A stretch of 64,000 nt of DNA from Pseudocolwellia agarivorans (lineage in GTDB: Bacteria; Pseudomonadota; Gammaproteobacteria; Enterobacterales; Alteromonadaceae), in the NCBI RefSeq assembly GCF_002000085.1, contig NZ_MUZU01000005.1, positions 62,001 through 126,000 of the forward strand, in the 5' to 3' direction. Of this stretch, positions 15,448 to 26,148 are shown one piece after another. The notes under the pieces were generated by a model. It was not told where the DNA came from. It did no database searches and was given only the letters and a program-made list of their open reading frames with translations. How positions within the stretch are numbered: position 1 is the first letter of the stretch; each line of letters begins with the position of its first letter. Position numbers and translations under genes: made by a program.

Positions 15448-15771
15448 CTATTGACGATATTTTTGATAGTGCGGATGAAATTCAAGAGAATCGCACCAGG
15501 TACTAAAACTTGTTTGATCATATAAATGGCTCGCTGCGGAGTACCATTTTGATGCTTTAAAGGGTTCTAATATAAATTTTTTTTTATGGCCATCAATAGC
15601 AATATAACAAGCTAAAGTTAATGCAGTTTCATTAGTTACCTTTATTCTTGGTGCTCCTTGTAGATTGGTACTATGTTCTATATTTACTTTAGGCAAAGCC
15701 TGTACAGATAAGGTAAACGTTCCTAAAATAGCAAAATAAAAGCAATAAGTTGTAATAGAATAATTATTCAT
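15448..15771 (-). CDS. Small secreted protein of unknown function
   Basis: 107 residues with a clear signal peptide (about 1-26, FAILGTFTLSVQA, cut before LPKV). The mature part of some 80 residues has two Cys (in LACYIAI and STWCDSL) that could form a disulfide bridge in the periplasm. I recognise no family. It lies between the lactonase-like lipoprotein (same strand, about 115 bp apart) and the divergent SapC-family gene. Confidence 0.6.
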   Translation of the reverse strand: MNNYSITTYCFYFAILGTFTLSVQALPKVNIEHSTNLQGAPRIKVTNETALTLACYIAIDGHKKKFILEPFKASKWYSAASHLYDQTSFSTWCDSLEFHPHYQKYRQ

Positions 15772-15966
15772 GGTGTGAAGCGCTTAATGTTAAATGAGTC
15801 GATAAACTATAGTTAAAGCTAGGGTCTATTGATAAAAAAAATACGATTATTTAATATTTACTATTGAAAGCTTGAATAGCTGCCACCATAACCTTTATAA
15901 GAAATTCATATATGCTGCTATCTTTGAATAAAATAACCAGTAGCGATAATAAAAGAGAAAATAAAA

Positions 15967-16731
15967 ATGGCTAATAATGTTCCAGTAAGAAGCGATCAGC
16001 ATAAAAATTTAAAAGTAGCATCACAGCGTAACTTAGCACATGTAGCAGATCAACATATTGCTCCAATTAACGCGTTAGAGTTCGCACAAGCGGCAACAAG
16101 TTACCCTGTTATCATGGTAAAAGATCCAGAATCATCACGTTACCGTAGTGTTGTTATGTTAGGTTTAGAAGCTGGCGAAAATTTATATTACAGTGAAGAC
16201 AAATGGGATGCTATCTATGTTCCACAAGGCATCTCTATGGTGCCATTTGGTTTAGGTTTAGATCCAGAAAAAGAAAAAACATTAACAACGTGTATTGATT
16301 TAGATAGTCCATTTGTTGGCGAAGATAAAGAAAACGCTCTTTTTGATGCTGATGGTAAAGACACTGAATTTTATAAAAATGTACAAGATTCATTAGGTCG
16401 TTTATATGAAAGCGAAATAATGACAGATAAGTTCATTAAAGAATTAGAAGAAAATAATTTATTAATGGAATTAGAACTTAATATTACTTTTAGCAACAAC
16501 CAAACTAAAAAATTAGTAGGTTTATTTGGTATTAATGAAGAAAAACTTTTAGAGTTATCTGACGAAAAAGTTGTAGATTTCCACAAACGTGGCTTATTTA
16601 TCCCTATTCATGCAATGTTAGGGTCAATTGCTCAAGTTAATCGTTTAGCACAATTACGTAACTTAAGTAGCTCAGAACAGAAAATTGCCGGCATTAAATT
16701 TACTCCAGTAGTTGCTGAAGAAAAAAAATAA
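15967..16731 (+). CDS. SapC-family protein
   Basis: 254 residues matching the SapC family (PF07277) by pattern: an N-terminal stretch LNHxDHxxLKV-like (SDQHKNLKVASQRNLAHVADQHIAPINALEFAQAATSYPVIMVKD), then YRSVVMLGLEAGENLYYSEDKWDAIYVPQ and the C-terminal RGLFIPIHAMLGSIAQVNRLAQLRN. The name comes from Campylobacter S-layer work; in marine gammaproteobacteria the protein is cytosolic-looking (no signal peptide) and of unknown role, often near polysaccharide or TonB-dependent uptake genes. It stands alone, ended by a strong terminator at 16751-16774. Confidence 0.8.
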   Translation: MANNVPVRSDQHKNLKVASQRNLAHVADQHIAPINALEFAQAATSYPVIMVKDPESSRYRSVVMLGLEAGENLYYSEDKWDAIYVPQGISMVPFGLGLDPEKEKTLTTCIDLDSPFVGEDKENALFDADGKDTEFYKNVQDSLGRLYESEIMTDKFIKELEENNLLMELELNITFSNNQTKKLVGLFGINEEKLLELSDEKVVDFHKRGLFIPIHAMLGSIAQVNRLAQLRNLSSSEQKIAGIKFTPVVAEEKK

Positions 16732-16750
16732 AGCTTAGGTAGTTATATAT

Positions 16751-16774
16751 AAAGAGGCTTAGGCCTCTTTTTTA
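16751..16774 (+). terminator. Intrinsic terminator after the SapC-family gene
   Basis: AAAGAGGC and GCCTCTTT form an 8-bp stem with loop TTAG, followed directly by TTTATT. Confidence 0.85.
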
Positions 16775-16937
16775 TTACCTAAAATAAATGAATGAGTTTT
16801 TTACCAAGGTAAATGAAGCGATGTTATTAATAAATTTTTAATCGTGGTATAACATTCACACCAGAAAATTATTCATTAACACATTGATTGACCTGTGTTA
16901 GTTTAAGCAAATGTTTGGAAAAACTATTGAGGGATAT

Positions 16938-18908
16938 ATGACACAGCAATCAAAAGTGCCTTTGGATATTGAGGAGCAAATTCAAAGTCTTGCTGGTGAT
17001 ATTTACGTTCAAATTGAAGATAAGGTATCAGCATTTGTTTCTACGTACGCAAAACCAGCAGAAATTACGAATGAAATAATAGAAAACCATCTAACTTATC
17101 AATCACTAAAAGCTGACTTTACAAAGTTAGAAGCAGACTTAGAAAAAGTTAATTCGGTTAATACGACTGAAATCGAAGAATATAAAAAAATTATTGCAGA
17201 GCTAAATACGCAAGTTACTAATCGCGATGAAGCTATTAAGAATAATGAGCAGTTAAACACCGCAAAACTGACCGATACTGAACAGGTGTTAAAAGAAAAG
17301 CTTGCTGAGTTGTCTACACTGACAGAAGCTTTTAATCAGTTAACACTTGAAAATAAAGAAAAATCAAAAGCTTTAACTCAGGTTACAGAACAGTTAGATG
17401 AGTCACTAAATAAAATTAAAACGTTAGAAACATCTGAAAGTTCATTAGTTAAAAATAACAAAGCTAAAGCTGCCACATTAGAAGTTCAAAACCATCAAAT
17501 ATCAGATCTCACATTACAACTTAATAATATAACCAGTGAACTCGATTATCTTAAAGCAGAGCATAGTCAGCAGGCTGAATCATCAAATAAACAATTATCA
17601 GAAGAACAACGTACAGTTAAACAATACCAGCAAGAAATAACGGATTTAAAACAAAAAATTACCAATGTAGAAAAATCTTTATCTACTGAAATGTCAGAGA
17701 AACAAAAGTTAGAAAGTCAAATTAATACATTAAATCAATCTATTACCAATATTGATAAAACATTAGATAATGAGAAAAATGTAATAGTTAAACTTAATAA
17801 AGAAATCGACGTATTAACACAAAAAAATACAGAAATAGAAACATCGCTACAAAGTGAAAAACAAGCGGCTAAACTTTTACAGGATAACATCATTCAATTA
17901 TCTAAAGAAAGTTCAACACTAGAGCAAAAATTATCACAAGAACAAAAAAACATAGAGAGTTATAAAAAAGACATCGCAGAGTTTTCAGACAAGGTTACTG
18001 AGTTAGAAAAGCTTCTTGTAATAGAGAAAGATAAAACCAAACAAACTCAAGCAGGCTCAGAATCCCTTCAGAAAAAACTTAAAGCATTACATGAGCAACT
18101 CACAACTAGTGAGAATGCTAAAAAAGAGGCTGAACGTTTACTTAATGTTGAACGACAATTACAAGGCCAACAAAAGAGTAAACACTTATTAGAAATAGAC
18201 TCATTGAAGAAAAGCATTGATGGGCACAGAGCTGAATTAGAAACGCTAGTTTCTACCAATGAAAAAAATAAAGCGGATGCTAAGAAATTAACTCAGACTA
18301 TTACTGATTTAGAGAAAGAAAAAAGTCAGCAACAACAAGCCGTGGCAGAAAAAGAAAAATCTCACCAATTGGTATTAGCTGAATTAAATAAAACGCTTTC
18401 TCAAGAACAAAAAGTAGTTAAATCATTTGAAGAGCAACTGAATAATCAAAAAGTAGCGTTAGAAGAGCAAATTAAAGCTCATAAAACGCTAACAGAAAAC
18501 TCAGCTAAGTCTGATAGCGAATCATTAAAACAAATAGCTGAATTAGGTAATAAACTCATATTGTTAGAGAAAGATGTAACAGAGTTAACGGCAAAAAATA
18601 AAGACTTATTGGACAACAATAAAAAAGCAGATAAAGCGATTGAAGGTTATCAACAAGAAATAAAAACCTTAAAAGAAAAATATGAAAGTACGCACAATAA
18701 TGCTGAAGAAATTAAAAAACGGGTTGAAGCCAATAAAGAAAAACAAGAAAATGAGTATAATAAAGCGCGCGATACCATTAAATATCTGCGTGATGAAAAC
18801 TTAGAGCTACATACTAAGTTAGATCAACAAGTCAGCGAGTTAGAAGATAAGCTACGCGAGTACCGTTTGCGTTTTGAATATGCTCAAAAACAGTTGAATC
18901 AACAATAA
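16938..18908 (+). CDS. Long coiled-coil protein of unknown function
   Basis: About 656 residues from the chosen ATG at 16938, which has GAGGG 4-5 nt upstream; an in-frame ATG at 16911 lacks such a site. After a short ordered N-terminus (about 1-50, DIEEQIQSLAGDIYVQIEDKVSAFVSTYAKPAEIT) nearly the whole protein is coiled coil: heptad-like Leu/Ile spacing with Lys, Glu and Gln, to about residue 650. No signal peptide, no membrane helix, and no ATPase motif, so it is not an SMC protein itself. The N-terminal part could bind DNA or a partner in the manner of KfrA-type proteins, but I cannot show this. The yjaG-like gene follows 55 bp downstream. Confidence 0.75.
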   Translation: MTQQSKVPLDIEEQIQSLAGDIYVQIEDKVSAFVSTYAKPAEITNEIIENHLTYQSLKADFTKLEADLEKVNSVNTTEIEEYKKIIAELNTQVTNRDEAIKNNEQLNTAKLTDTEQVLKEKLAELSTLTEAFNQLTLENKEKSKALTQVTEQLDESLNKIKTLETSESSLVKNNKAKAATLEVQNHQISDLTLQLNNITSELDYLKAEHSQQAESSNKQLSEEQRTVKQYQQEITDLKQKITNVEKSLSTEMSEKQKLESQINTLNQSITNIDKTLDNEKNVIVKLNKEIDVLTQKNTEIETSLQSEKQAAKLLQDNIIQLSKESSTLEQKLSQEQKNIESYKKDIAEFSDKVTELEKLLVIEKDKTKQTQAGSESLQKKLKALHEQLTTSENAKKEAERLLNVERQLQGQQKSKHLLEIDSLKKSIDGHRAELETLVSTNEKNKADAKKLTQTITDLEKEKSQQQQAVAEKEKSHQLVLAELNKTLSQEQKVVKSFEEQLNNQKVALEEQIKAHKTLTENSAKSDSESLKQIAELGNKLILLEKDVTELTAKNKDLLDNNKKADKAIEGYQQEIKTLKEKYESTHNNAEEIKKRVEANKEKQENEYNKARDTIKYLRDENLELHTKLDQQVSELEDKLREYRLRFEYAQKQLNQQ

Positions 18909-18913
18909 TCTAA

Positions 18914-18943
18914 TAATGAATAAGTATTAATACTTATTCATTA
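18914..18943. terminator. 30-bp perfect palindrome between coiled-coil and yjaG-like genes
   Basis: TAATGAATAAGTATT is followed directly by its reverse complement. In RNA it would form a 13-bp A/U-rich hairpin with a 4-nt loop, 5 nt after the stop codon. Only a weak T-tract follows; it may partly terminate or separate expression of the two genes. Confidence 0.45.
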
Positions 18944-18963
18944 TGTTGTAATGGAAAAATCTT

Positions 18964-19551
18964 TTGTCTAAACCTCTTTCTTTTAATGCATTAAGCCAAT
19001 GGCAACAAATTGCATTTAGTGCGGCCCTATTAGAACGTATGCTACCTAATTATAAACTTTTTTCTGAAGCGACTGAGTTTGGGGAATATGCTGTATTACG
19101 TAATCAACTTGACACCGTTTGGCAGTGGTTAGATAAAAATAATCGCTGTAAAATTAATTATGAAGCACAGCTAACCAAGTTAGAACCGCAAATACCTGAA
19201 CCGGAGTCGTTTGACTTTTTTGGTGTTTATCCTGCTTTAGATACTTGTATGGCCATGGTGTCGTTATTTCAAATAATGCAAGATAAAGACTCTGATGGAT
19301 GCATGAATGTTAGTAAGCTGTCTGAAAATAGCGTAGTAAAATATGTAGAGTTAATGCTGAGCCAAGAGATGGAAGAAGACGCTATTTCTGATGAGCATAT
19401 TGACTCGCACCCTTTAATGGAGTGGGAACTTGCAACCCAGCAAGAACTTTTTAATTATATTAGCATTGCACAAGAAAATAAAAAATCGTGTATACATGCT
19501 AAAGCACTCGTTCTTGAAGAAGGTTTATCTAATTTAGGCATAGAAATTTAA
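18964..19551 (+). CDS. yjaG: YjaG-family (DUF416) protein
   Basis: 195 residues, close in length to E. coli YjaG (196). It shows the family pattern: FNALSQWQQIAFSAALLERMLPNYKLFSE at the start, PEPESFDFFGVYPALDTCMAMVSLFQIM in the middle and the acidic SQEMEEDAISDEHIDSHPLMEWELATQQELF near the end. The start is TTG (18964) because no ATG fits the conserved N-terminus; GGA lies about 9 nt upstream. The function of the family is unknown; in E. coli the gene lies next to hupA. Here it follows the coiled-coil gene and may be co-transcribed. Confidence 0.8.
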   Translation: MSKPLSFNALSQWQQIAFSAALLERMLPNYKLFSEATEFGEYAVLRNQLDTVWQWLDKNNRCKINYEAQLTKLEPQIPEPESFDFFGVYPALDTCMAMVSLFQIMQDKDSDGCMNVSKLSENSVVKYVELMLSQEMEEDAISDEHIDSHPLMEWELATQQELFNYISIAQENKKSCIHAKALVLEEGLSNLGIEI

Positions 19552-19596
19552 TCATCAAAACCTAGATTAGGAATATTTAATGTGTAGAGTGACTAA

Positions 19597-21171
19597 ATGA
19601 GACTATTATCATTATTCAGTTGCTTACTCATATCCTTATATAGCTGTTGTAGTTGTGCGGCGACTTTATCAAATAAAAATCTGAAAGTAGAACAAGCAAT
19701 TATTAACGCCATGAATGTATTTAACGTTCCTGGTGTAGCTGTTGCTGTTGTGCAAAATAATCAAATAGTATTCAGCCAAGGATTTGGTGTTAAAGAATAC
19801 GGTAAATTAGATCAAGTCACACCTGATACCTTGTTTGGTATTGCTTCAAACACGAAAGCTATGACGGTTGCACTATTAGCACAGCTAGTTGATCAATATA
19901 AAATTTCTTGGCAAACCAAAATCGTAGATATTTTGCCAGAATTTCAATTGTATAACGATGCCGTAACTCAAGATTTTACCTTAATTGATTTGTTGTCTCA
20001 TCGTAGTGGGTTAGGTATGGGAGCTGGCGACTTATTAATATGGCCAAGTAATGTAAACACTGATGTAAATGTTATTCGTCGTTTAAAATACCTTCCCCAA
20101 GTTTCTCGTTTTCGAACAGAGTTTGCCTATAACAACTTAATGTATATTGTTGCTGGTAAGGTTGTAGAAAAAATCACAGGGAAACCATGGAGCAATGTTA
20201 TTCAATCTAATTTGTTCAACGGATTAGGTATGCATAATTCTTTTGCTAGTTTTTCACAATTAGGCGATAAACAAAAAGATATCGCTACACCTCATGTATT
20301 TATAGAAAAAGAATTAATAGCGGCTAAAAATCATTATTTAGAAGGATTTTCATCCGCGGGTTCTGTTGTTTCTTCAGCGAATGATATGTCGCAGTGGATA
20401 AAAACATTACTAAATTCGGGAAAACTAACCTCTGAGAAAACAACCCTATTTAAACTGTTATATACTTCAGAACAAGCAAGAAAGATGTGGCAACCACAAA
20501 CATTGCGTATAGTTACAGAAGTAGCAACTGAACATGATAAAACACACTTTTCAGCTTATGGTTTAGGCTGGTTTTTAAATGATTTTCATGGTGTAAAGCT
20601 GGTTCATCATAGTGGTAGTATCCAGGGTATGGTGTCTAAAGTTGCTTTAATACCAGAGAAAAATTTAGGCGTCGTTATTTTATCAAATCAAGAGTCAAGA
20701 GCTGCGTTAAATGCTATTTATAGAGAGATTTTCGAAGCTTATTTAGGTTTAGCTGAAAAGGATTGGGTCGAATACTACTATCAACAAGAAAACAGGATAT
20801 TAAAGCAAGAGAAAAAACGCTTAAATAAAATTGAGTCTCATTTAGCTGAACTTTCTAGCCCACCACTCGCTTTAGAAAAGTATGCTCAAACTTATGTTGA
20901 TAAATGGTATGGCGAAATTAAAGTTCAGCTAAAAAATAATAAATTATTGATGCAGTTTAGCAATACTCCAGCTTTAAAAGGCGAACTTATTCATTATAAA
21001 GATAATACTTTTATTGTACGTTGGTATGATAGAAAGTTAGAGGCAGATGCTTTTGTCAGTTTTGTAGTAACCCCTGAAGGGTACATTAGTTATGCCACTA
21101 TGGAAGCTGTATCGTATTTAACTGATTTTAGTTTTGATTTTCAAGATCTTAAATTAAAACCCCTAAAGTAA
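19597..21171 (+). CDS. Secreted serine hydrolase, beta-lactamase (class C)/ PBP4-like family
   Basis: 524 residues. An N-terminal signal peptide (about 1-21; LISLYSCCSCAA) is followed by a class C-type penicillin-binding fold: nucleophile motif SNTK (S84, K87), YNN (Y178, N180) and HSG (338-340) in place of the KTG box. The last 130 residues form a separate C-terminal domain (DUF3471-like). Proteins of this make-up are mostly esterases or D-amino-acid peptidases of the periplasm rather than true beta-lactamases. Monocistronic; convergent with rsmD. Confidence 0.85.
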   Translation: MRLLSLFSCLLISLYSCCSCAATLSNKNLKVEQAIINAMNVFNVPGVAVAVVQNNQIVFSQGFGVKEYGKLDQVTPDTLFGIASNTKAMTVALLAQLVDQYKISWQTKIVDILPEFQLYNDAVTQDFTLIDLLSHRSGLGMGAGDLLIWPSNVNTDVNVIRRLKYLPQVSRFRTEFAYNNLMYIVAGKVVEKITGKPWSNVIQSNLFNGLGMHNSFASFSQLGDKQKDIATPHVFIEKELIAAKNHYLEGFSSAGSVVSSANDMSQWIKTLLNSGKLTSEKTTLFKLLYTSEQARKMWQPQTLRIVTEVATEHDKTHFSAYGLGWFLNDFHGVKLVHHSGSIQGMVSKVALIPEKNLGVVILSNQESRAALNAIYREIFEAYLGLAEKDWVEYYYQQENRILKQEKKRLNKIESHLAELSSPPLALEKYAQTYVDKWYGEIKVQLKNNKLLMQFSNTPALKGELIHYKDNTFIVRWYDRKLEADAFVSFVVTPEGYISYATMEAVSYLTDFSFDFQDLKLKPLK

Positions 21172-21184
21172 ATGTTATAGTATT

Positions 21185-21763
21185 TTAATTATTCTGATAT
21201 AAACGATAAGCGACTTGCCCTGCTTTTTTCTCTTTTAATAATTGCCAGTTATTGGGTATCGCTTTAATTTCTTCTTCACTTTCCATTTCAATATAGATCA
21301 AGGCACTTGATTCAAGTCGATTATTATTTAACAAATCGATAGTTTGCTCAATTAACCCTTTACGAAAAGGTGGATCAATAAAAACAATTGAAAATTTTTG
21401 TGTACACTTTTCTAAATAAGTTAAGGTATTGGTATTTTCAATCGTTATATTATTGGCTTTCAATAAGGCTTTATTTTGTTCTAATTGCTGTGCTGCTGCT
21501 TTGTTGAGTTCAATAAGCGTAACGCTCTTAGCTCCGCGAGACTGCGCTTCAAAACCTAAACCACCAGAGCCAGCAAAACAATCCAAGCATATGCTTTCAT
21601 GCATATAAGGCATTAACCAATTAAAAACAGTTTCTTTTACTCTGTCTGTTGTTGGTCTTAGCCCTTCAGCCATTAATACAGGGAGTTTTCTACCTCGATG
21701 TTTACCTGAGATAATTCTAATGCTTCCTTTAGCTGAGCTTTTTGATGTTTTTTGCTTATTCAT
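21185..21763 (-). CDS. rsmD: 16S rRNA (guanine(966)-N(2))-methyltransferase RsmD
   Basis: The enzyme methylates G966 of 16S rRNA in the assembled small subunit. 192 residues, with the RsmD start IRIISGKHRGRKLPV, the PTTDRVKETVFNWL motif, SAM-binding CFAGSGGLGFEAQSRGA and the catalytic DPPF (in FIDPPFRKGL). Divergent from ftsY, as in E. coli and most gammaproteobacteria, which supports both calls. Confidence 0.93.
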   Translation of the reverse strand: MNKQKTSKSSAKGSIRIISGKHRGRKLPVLMAEGLRPTTDRVKETVFNWLMPYMHESICLDCFAGSGGLGFEAQSRGAKSVTLIELNKAAAQQLEQNKALLKANNITIENTNTLTYLEKCTQKFSIVFIDPPFRKGLIEQTIDLLNNNRLESSALIYIEMESEEEIKAIPNNWQLLKEKKAGQVAYRLYQNN

Positions 21764-21947
21764 GAAAGATGTTGTCGCTGATTATGACTGTTTATAAGGT
21801 ATACATTTACAAAACCTTAGTTTTATCAAGGAATACCCGAAACAATCTTTAATGTCAGTGATATTAAATGATACTATGTGGGTAATATTATCCCTGTTTA
21901 TTGCATTAATGCCATCAATATGTGTGGCACATAGAAGAAATAGTTTT

Positions 21948-23186
<1,239 letters not shown>

Positions 23187-23198
23187 CACTGCTAATTT

Positions 23199-23900
23199 AT
23201 GATCCGTTTTGATAATGTAAGTAAAGTTTACCCGGGGGGATTTGTTGCACTTAAAGATGTCAGTTTTCAAGTGGAATCGGGGGAAATGGCTTTTTTAACT
23301 GGCCACTCTGGCGCAGGTAAAAGTACGTTGTTAAAACTTATGTGTTTAATGGAAAAAGCCACAAGTGGTACTGTTGAACTTAATAACACCGATCTCTCAA
23401 AAATCAAGTATAACAACATCCCTTACGCTCGTCGCAATATCGGTATGATCTTTCAAAATCATAATTTGTTAATGGATCGTACTGTTTTTGATAATGTTGC
23501 GCTGCCCCTCATTATTGAAGGTTGTAGTTTAAAAGAAACACGTAAGCGAGTTGAAGCTGCATTAGAAAAAGTACATCTACAAAATAAACTTAAGTATTAT
23601 CCTAATATGCTTTCTGGTGGAGAACAGCAACGCGTTGGTATAGCAAGAGCTCTTGTTAATAAGCCTCCCATATTGCTGGCGGATGAGCCAACAGGAAATT
23701 TAGACCCTAAACTATCATTAGATATCATTAAGCTTTTTGAAGAGTTTAATGATTTAGGTGTAACTGTGCTTATTGCGACTCATGACTTAGGCTTAATTGC
23801 GCGCATGAAATATCGAACCTTAACCTTAAAGCAAGGTAAAATGATCACCGACGGATTAATTGAAGGCTTACATTCAAAAGGGAAACAAGATGCAAGATAG
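23199..23900 (+). CDS. ftsE: Cell division ATP-binding protein FtsE
   Basis: ATPase of the FtsEX complex, which controls septal peptidoglycan hydrolysis at the Z-ring. 233 residues with the conserved start [14 protein letters not shown], Walker [10 protein letters not shown], signature LSGGEQQRV and Walker [13 protein letters not shown]. Lies between ftsY and ftsX and overlaps ftsX by 11 bp. Confidence 0.96.
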   Translation: MIRFDNVSKVYPGGFVALKDVSFQVESGEMAFLTGHSGAGKSTLLKLMCLMEKATSGTVELNNTDLSKIKYNNIPYARRNIGMIFQNHNLLMDRTVFDNVALPLIIEGCSLKETRKRVEAALEKVHLQNKLKYYPNMLSGGEQQRVGIARALVNKPPILLADEPTGNLDPKLSLDIIKLFEEFNDLGVTVLIATHDLGLIARMKYRTLTLKQGKMITDGLIEGLHSKGKQDAR

Positions 23901-24867
23901 CGAACATTTTGCTCGTCCTTCGAATAAATTAGGCTTTTCGGCACGTTTTGCTGGCTGGGTTATTCGTCATGTTCAGCAAGGTATAGGAAGTTTAGGTGAT
24001 TTATGGCGTACACCTTTTACTTCAGTGATGACTATTTTAGTTTTAGGTATTAGTTTAACCTTACCTGCTACACTTCACCTTTTTGTTAAAAATGCTAAAA
24101 CCGTTACAGAACAGTGGAATTCAGCTTCTGAAATAACTTTGTTTTTAAAGCTTTCCGTTTCTGATAAATCAGCTCAGCAACTTGTTCAACGACTTTCTTT
24201 GTATCCTGATATTGCCAGTGTGAAATATGTATCGGCAGAGCAAGCATTAGCTGAATTTAAAGTGCTTTCAGGGTTTGGCGACGCTCTAGAATATTTAGAC
24301 GATAACCCTTTACCTGCGACCGTTTTAGTGACGCCTACTCAACGAGCTAGTCAGGCCGAAGCAGCTGGCGACTTATTACTTAAATTAGAGCAAGAAAGAG
24401 AAGTAGAACAAGGTAAACTTGATTTAGAATGGTTAACTCGATTACAAGCTATGGCTGAATTGATTGAAGATATAGTTATCGGTTTAGCGTTATTGTTATG
24501 TTTATCCGTAGTGTTAATTATTGGTAACACTATACGTTTGGCTATTTTAAATCAGAAAGACGCTATTGCTATTATGAAGCTTGTAGGCGCTACCGATGCT
24601 TTTATTCAACGACCATTTTTATATGCTGGTATTTGGTACGGTATATTAGGTGGTTTAGTCGCTTGTTTATGCGTATATGTATTAGGTACATATTTATCTT
24701 ACGCACTAGAAAATCTAACACATCTATATCACAGCAACTTTAAACTTGAAGGTTTAACTTCTTCTGAAATTCTATTATTAATATTATCCGCTATAATTCT
24801 AGGCTTTTCAGGCAGCTATATTTCTGTTCGTAAGCATATTAAAACAATAGAACCTACAGCTGATTAA
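23890..24867 (+). CDS. ftsX: Cell division protein FtsX
   Basis: Membrane subunit of FtsEX. About 325 residues from the ATG at 23890, which has GGGAAAC just upstream and overlaps the end of ftsE; a longer frame from 23860 reads through the ftsE coding end. One N-terminal membrane helix (TPFTSVMTILVLGISLTLPATLHLFV), a periplasmic loop that binds the amidase activator EnvC, and three C-terminal helices (from about residue 195). Confidence 0.93.
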   Translation: MQDSEHFARPSNKLGFSARFAGWVIRHVQQGIGSLGDLWRTPFTSVMTILVLGISLTLPATLHLFVKNAKTVTEQWNSASEITLFLKLSVSDKSAQQLVQRLSLYPDIASVKYVSAEQALAEFKVLSGFGDALEYLDDNPLPATVLVTPTQRASQAEAAGDLLLKLEQEREVEQGKLDLEWLTRLQAMAELIEDIVIGLALLLCLSVVLIIGNTIRLAILNQKDAIAIMKLVGATDAFIQRPFLYAGIWYGILGGLVACLCVYVLGTYLSYALENLTHLYHSNFKLEGLTSSEILLLILSAIILGFSGSYISVRKHIKTIEPTAD

Positions 24868-25076
24868 TACCACCAATATCATTTTTTTGAAATTACTCTG
24901 TAACTTTATCTTGTTATTCTAGGTCTTTTATTTTGAATGTAACTATAGATATGGCGAAATCATCCATATTCTTATTAGTATTGCAAAAGTAACAATTTCA
25001 TACATATTAGCTTTTAAAAGTTGCGATAGCCTGTTGTATCGCTATCCCAGTTAAGTTAATGTGTTCTTATAAATGG

Positions 25077-25110
25077 TCGCGATATAAATAAAGGGATGTT
25101 ATAATCGCGA
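25077..25110 (+). promoter_or_regulatory. rpoH promoter region with a -10 inside an inverted repeat
   Basis: TATAAT (25100-25105) fits a sigma-70 -10 box 34 nt before the rpoH start. It is flanked by a perfect 7-bp inverted repeat TCGCGAT (25077-25083) / ATCGCGA (25104-25110), where the left arm covers the -35 position. No good -35 hexamer is seen, so an activator or another sigma factor may be involved. The rest of 24868-25138 shows only a small GCGATA/TATCGC hairpin (about 25023-25042) that could end the ftsX message. Confidence 0.35.
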
Positions 25111-25138
25111 GGAAAGCAAGGTAATACGGAGAAAGTAA

Positions 25139-26002
25139 ATGAGTAATTCGATACAAACTACAGCATTGACTGTCCCACAAAGTGGCAGTATTGAAGCCTA
25201 TATGCAATCTGCGTATAGCATTCCTATGTTAACGGCTGAGCGTGAGAAAGAATTAGCTACTCGTTTATACACAGAAAACGACTTACAAGCGGCGCAAGAA
25301 TTGATTATGTCGCACTTACGTTTTGTTATACATATTGCTAAAGGTTATGCTGGATACGGTTTAGCACAAGCTGATCTTGTTCAAGAAGGTAACGTTGGTT
25401 TAATGAAAGCGGTAAAACGTTTTAATCCTGAAGTGGGCGTTCGACTCGTGTCTTTTGCCGTTCATTGGATTAAAGCCGAAATACATGAATTTGTATTACG
25501 TAACTGGAGAATTGTTAAAGTTGCGACAACTAAAGCCCAACGTAAATTATTCTTTAACTTAAGAAAGAATAAAAAACGCTTAGGCTGGTTCAGTAATGAA
25601 GAAGTTTCAAATGTAGCTGAAACATTAGGCGTTACAAAAAAAGATGTACTTGAAATGGAATCTCGAATGAGCAACCAAGATCAAGCATTTGAACTTTCTG
25701 CCGATGACGATGACAACGCCAATGCGACTACCTTTTCACCCGCTCAGTATTTGGAAGATAAATCGTCTGACTTAGCTGACTCGGTAGAAGCAAGTGATTG
25801 GAGTGATCAAGCTAACCAACGTCTGAGTAATGCATTAATATGTTTAGACGATAGAAGTCAGCATATTATTCGCACACGCTGGTTAACGGAAGATAAAACA
25901 ACGCTTCAAGACTTAGCCGATAAATATCAAATATCAGCTGAGCGCGTACGTCAATTAGAAAAGAACGCATTAAATAAATTAAAAGCATCTATGGCTGCTT
26001 AA
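25139..26002 (+). CDS. rpoH: Heat-shock sigma factor RpoH (sigma-32)
   Basis: Directs RNA polymerase to heat-shock promoters. 287 residues (E. coli 284). Region 2 ([36 protein letters not shown]...[40 protein letters not shown]) contains the RpoH box [10 protein letters not shown], which separates it from RpoD and RpoS. Region 4 ends [40 protein letters not shown] lies upstream of the ATG. The position right after ftsYEX is the classical gammaproteobacterial order. Confidence 0.96.
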   Translation: MSNSIQTTALTVPQSGSIEAYMQSAYSIPMLTAEREKELATRLYTENDLQAAQELIMSHLRFVIHIAKGYAGYGLAQADLVQEGNVGLMKAVKRFNPEVGVRLVSFAVHWIKAEIHEFVLRNWRIVKVATTKAQRKLFFNLRKNKKRLGWFSNEEVSNVAETLGVTKKDVLEMESRMSNQDQAFELSADDDDNANATTFSPAQYLEDKSSDLADSVEASDWSDQANQRLSNALICLDDRSQHIIRTRWLTEDKTTLQDLADKYQISAERVRQLEKNALNKLKASMAA

Positions 26003-26020
26003 TAAATATAAATGTGAGTA

Positions 26021-26050
26021 GAAAACCGACAGTAGTCGGTTTTCTTGTTT
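26021..26050 (+). terminator. Intrinsic terminator of rpoH
   Basis: GAAAACCGAC and GTCGGTTTTC form a perfect 10-bp stem with loop AGTA, followed by TTGTTT. Confidence 0.85.
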
Positions 26051-26148
26051 ATAAAAAGATTTATAATAAGGTAAATTATTCTATTTAATTACCTTATATT
26101 TAAAAATTAAAACCTAACTATAATACTAATAAGCATAGGTAATTTTTG

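Noticed and set aside
18914-18943. 30-bp perfect palindrome as a recombination or attachment site
   Set aside because: Its position 5 nt after a stop codon and its A/T-rich hairpin form fit an RNA hairpin; no recombinase or duplicated flank is nearby.
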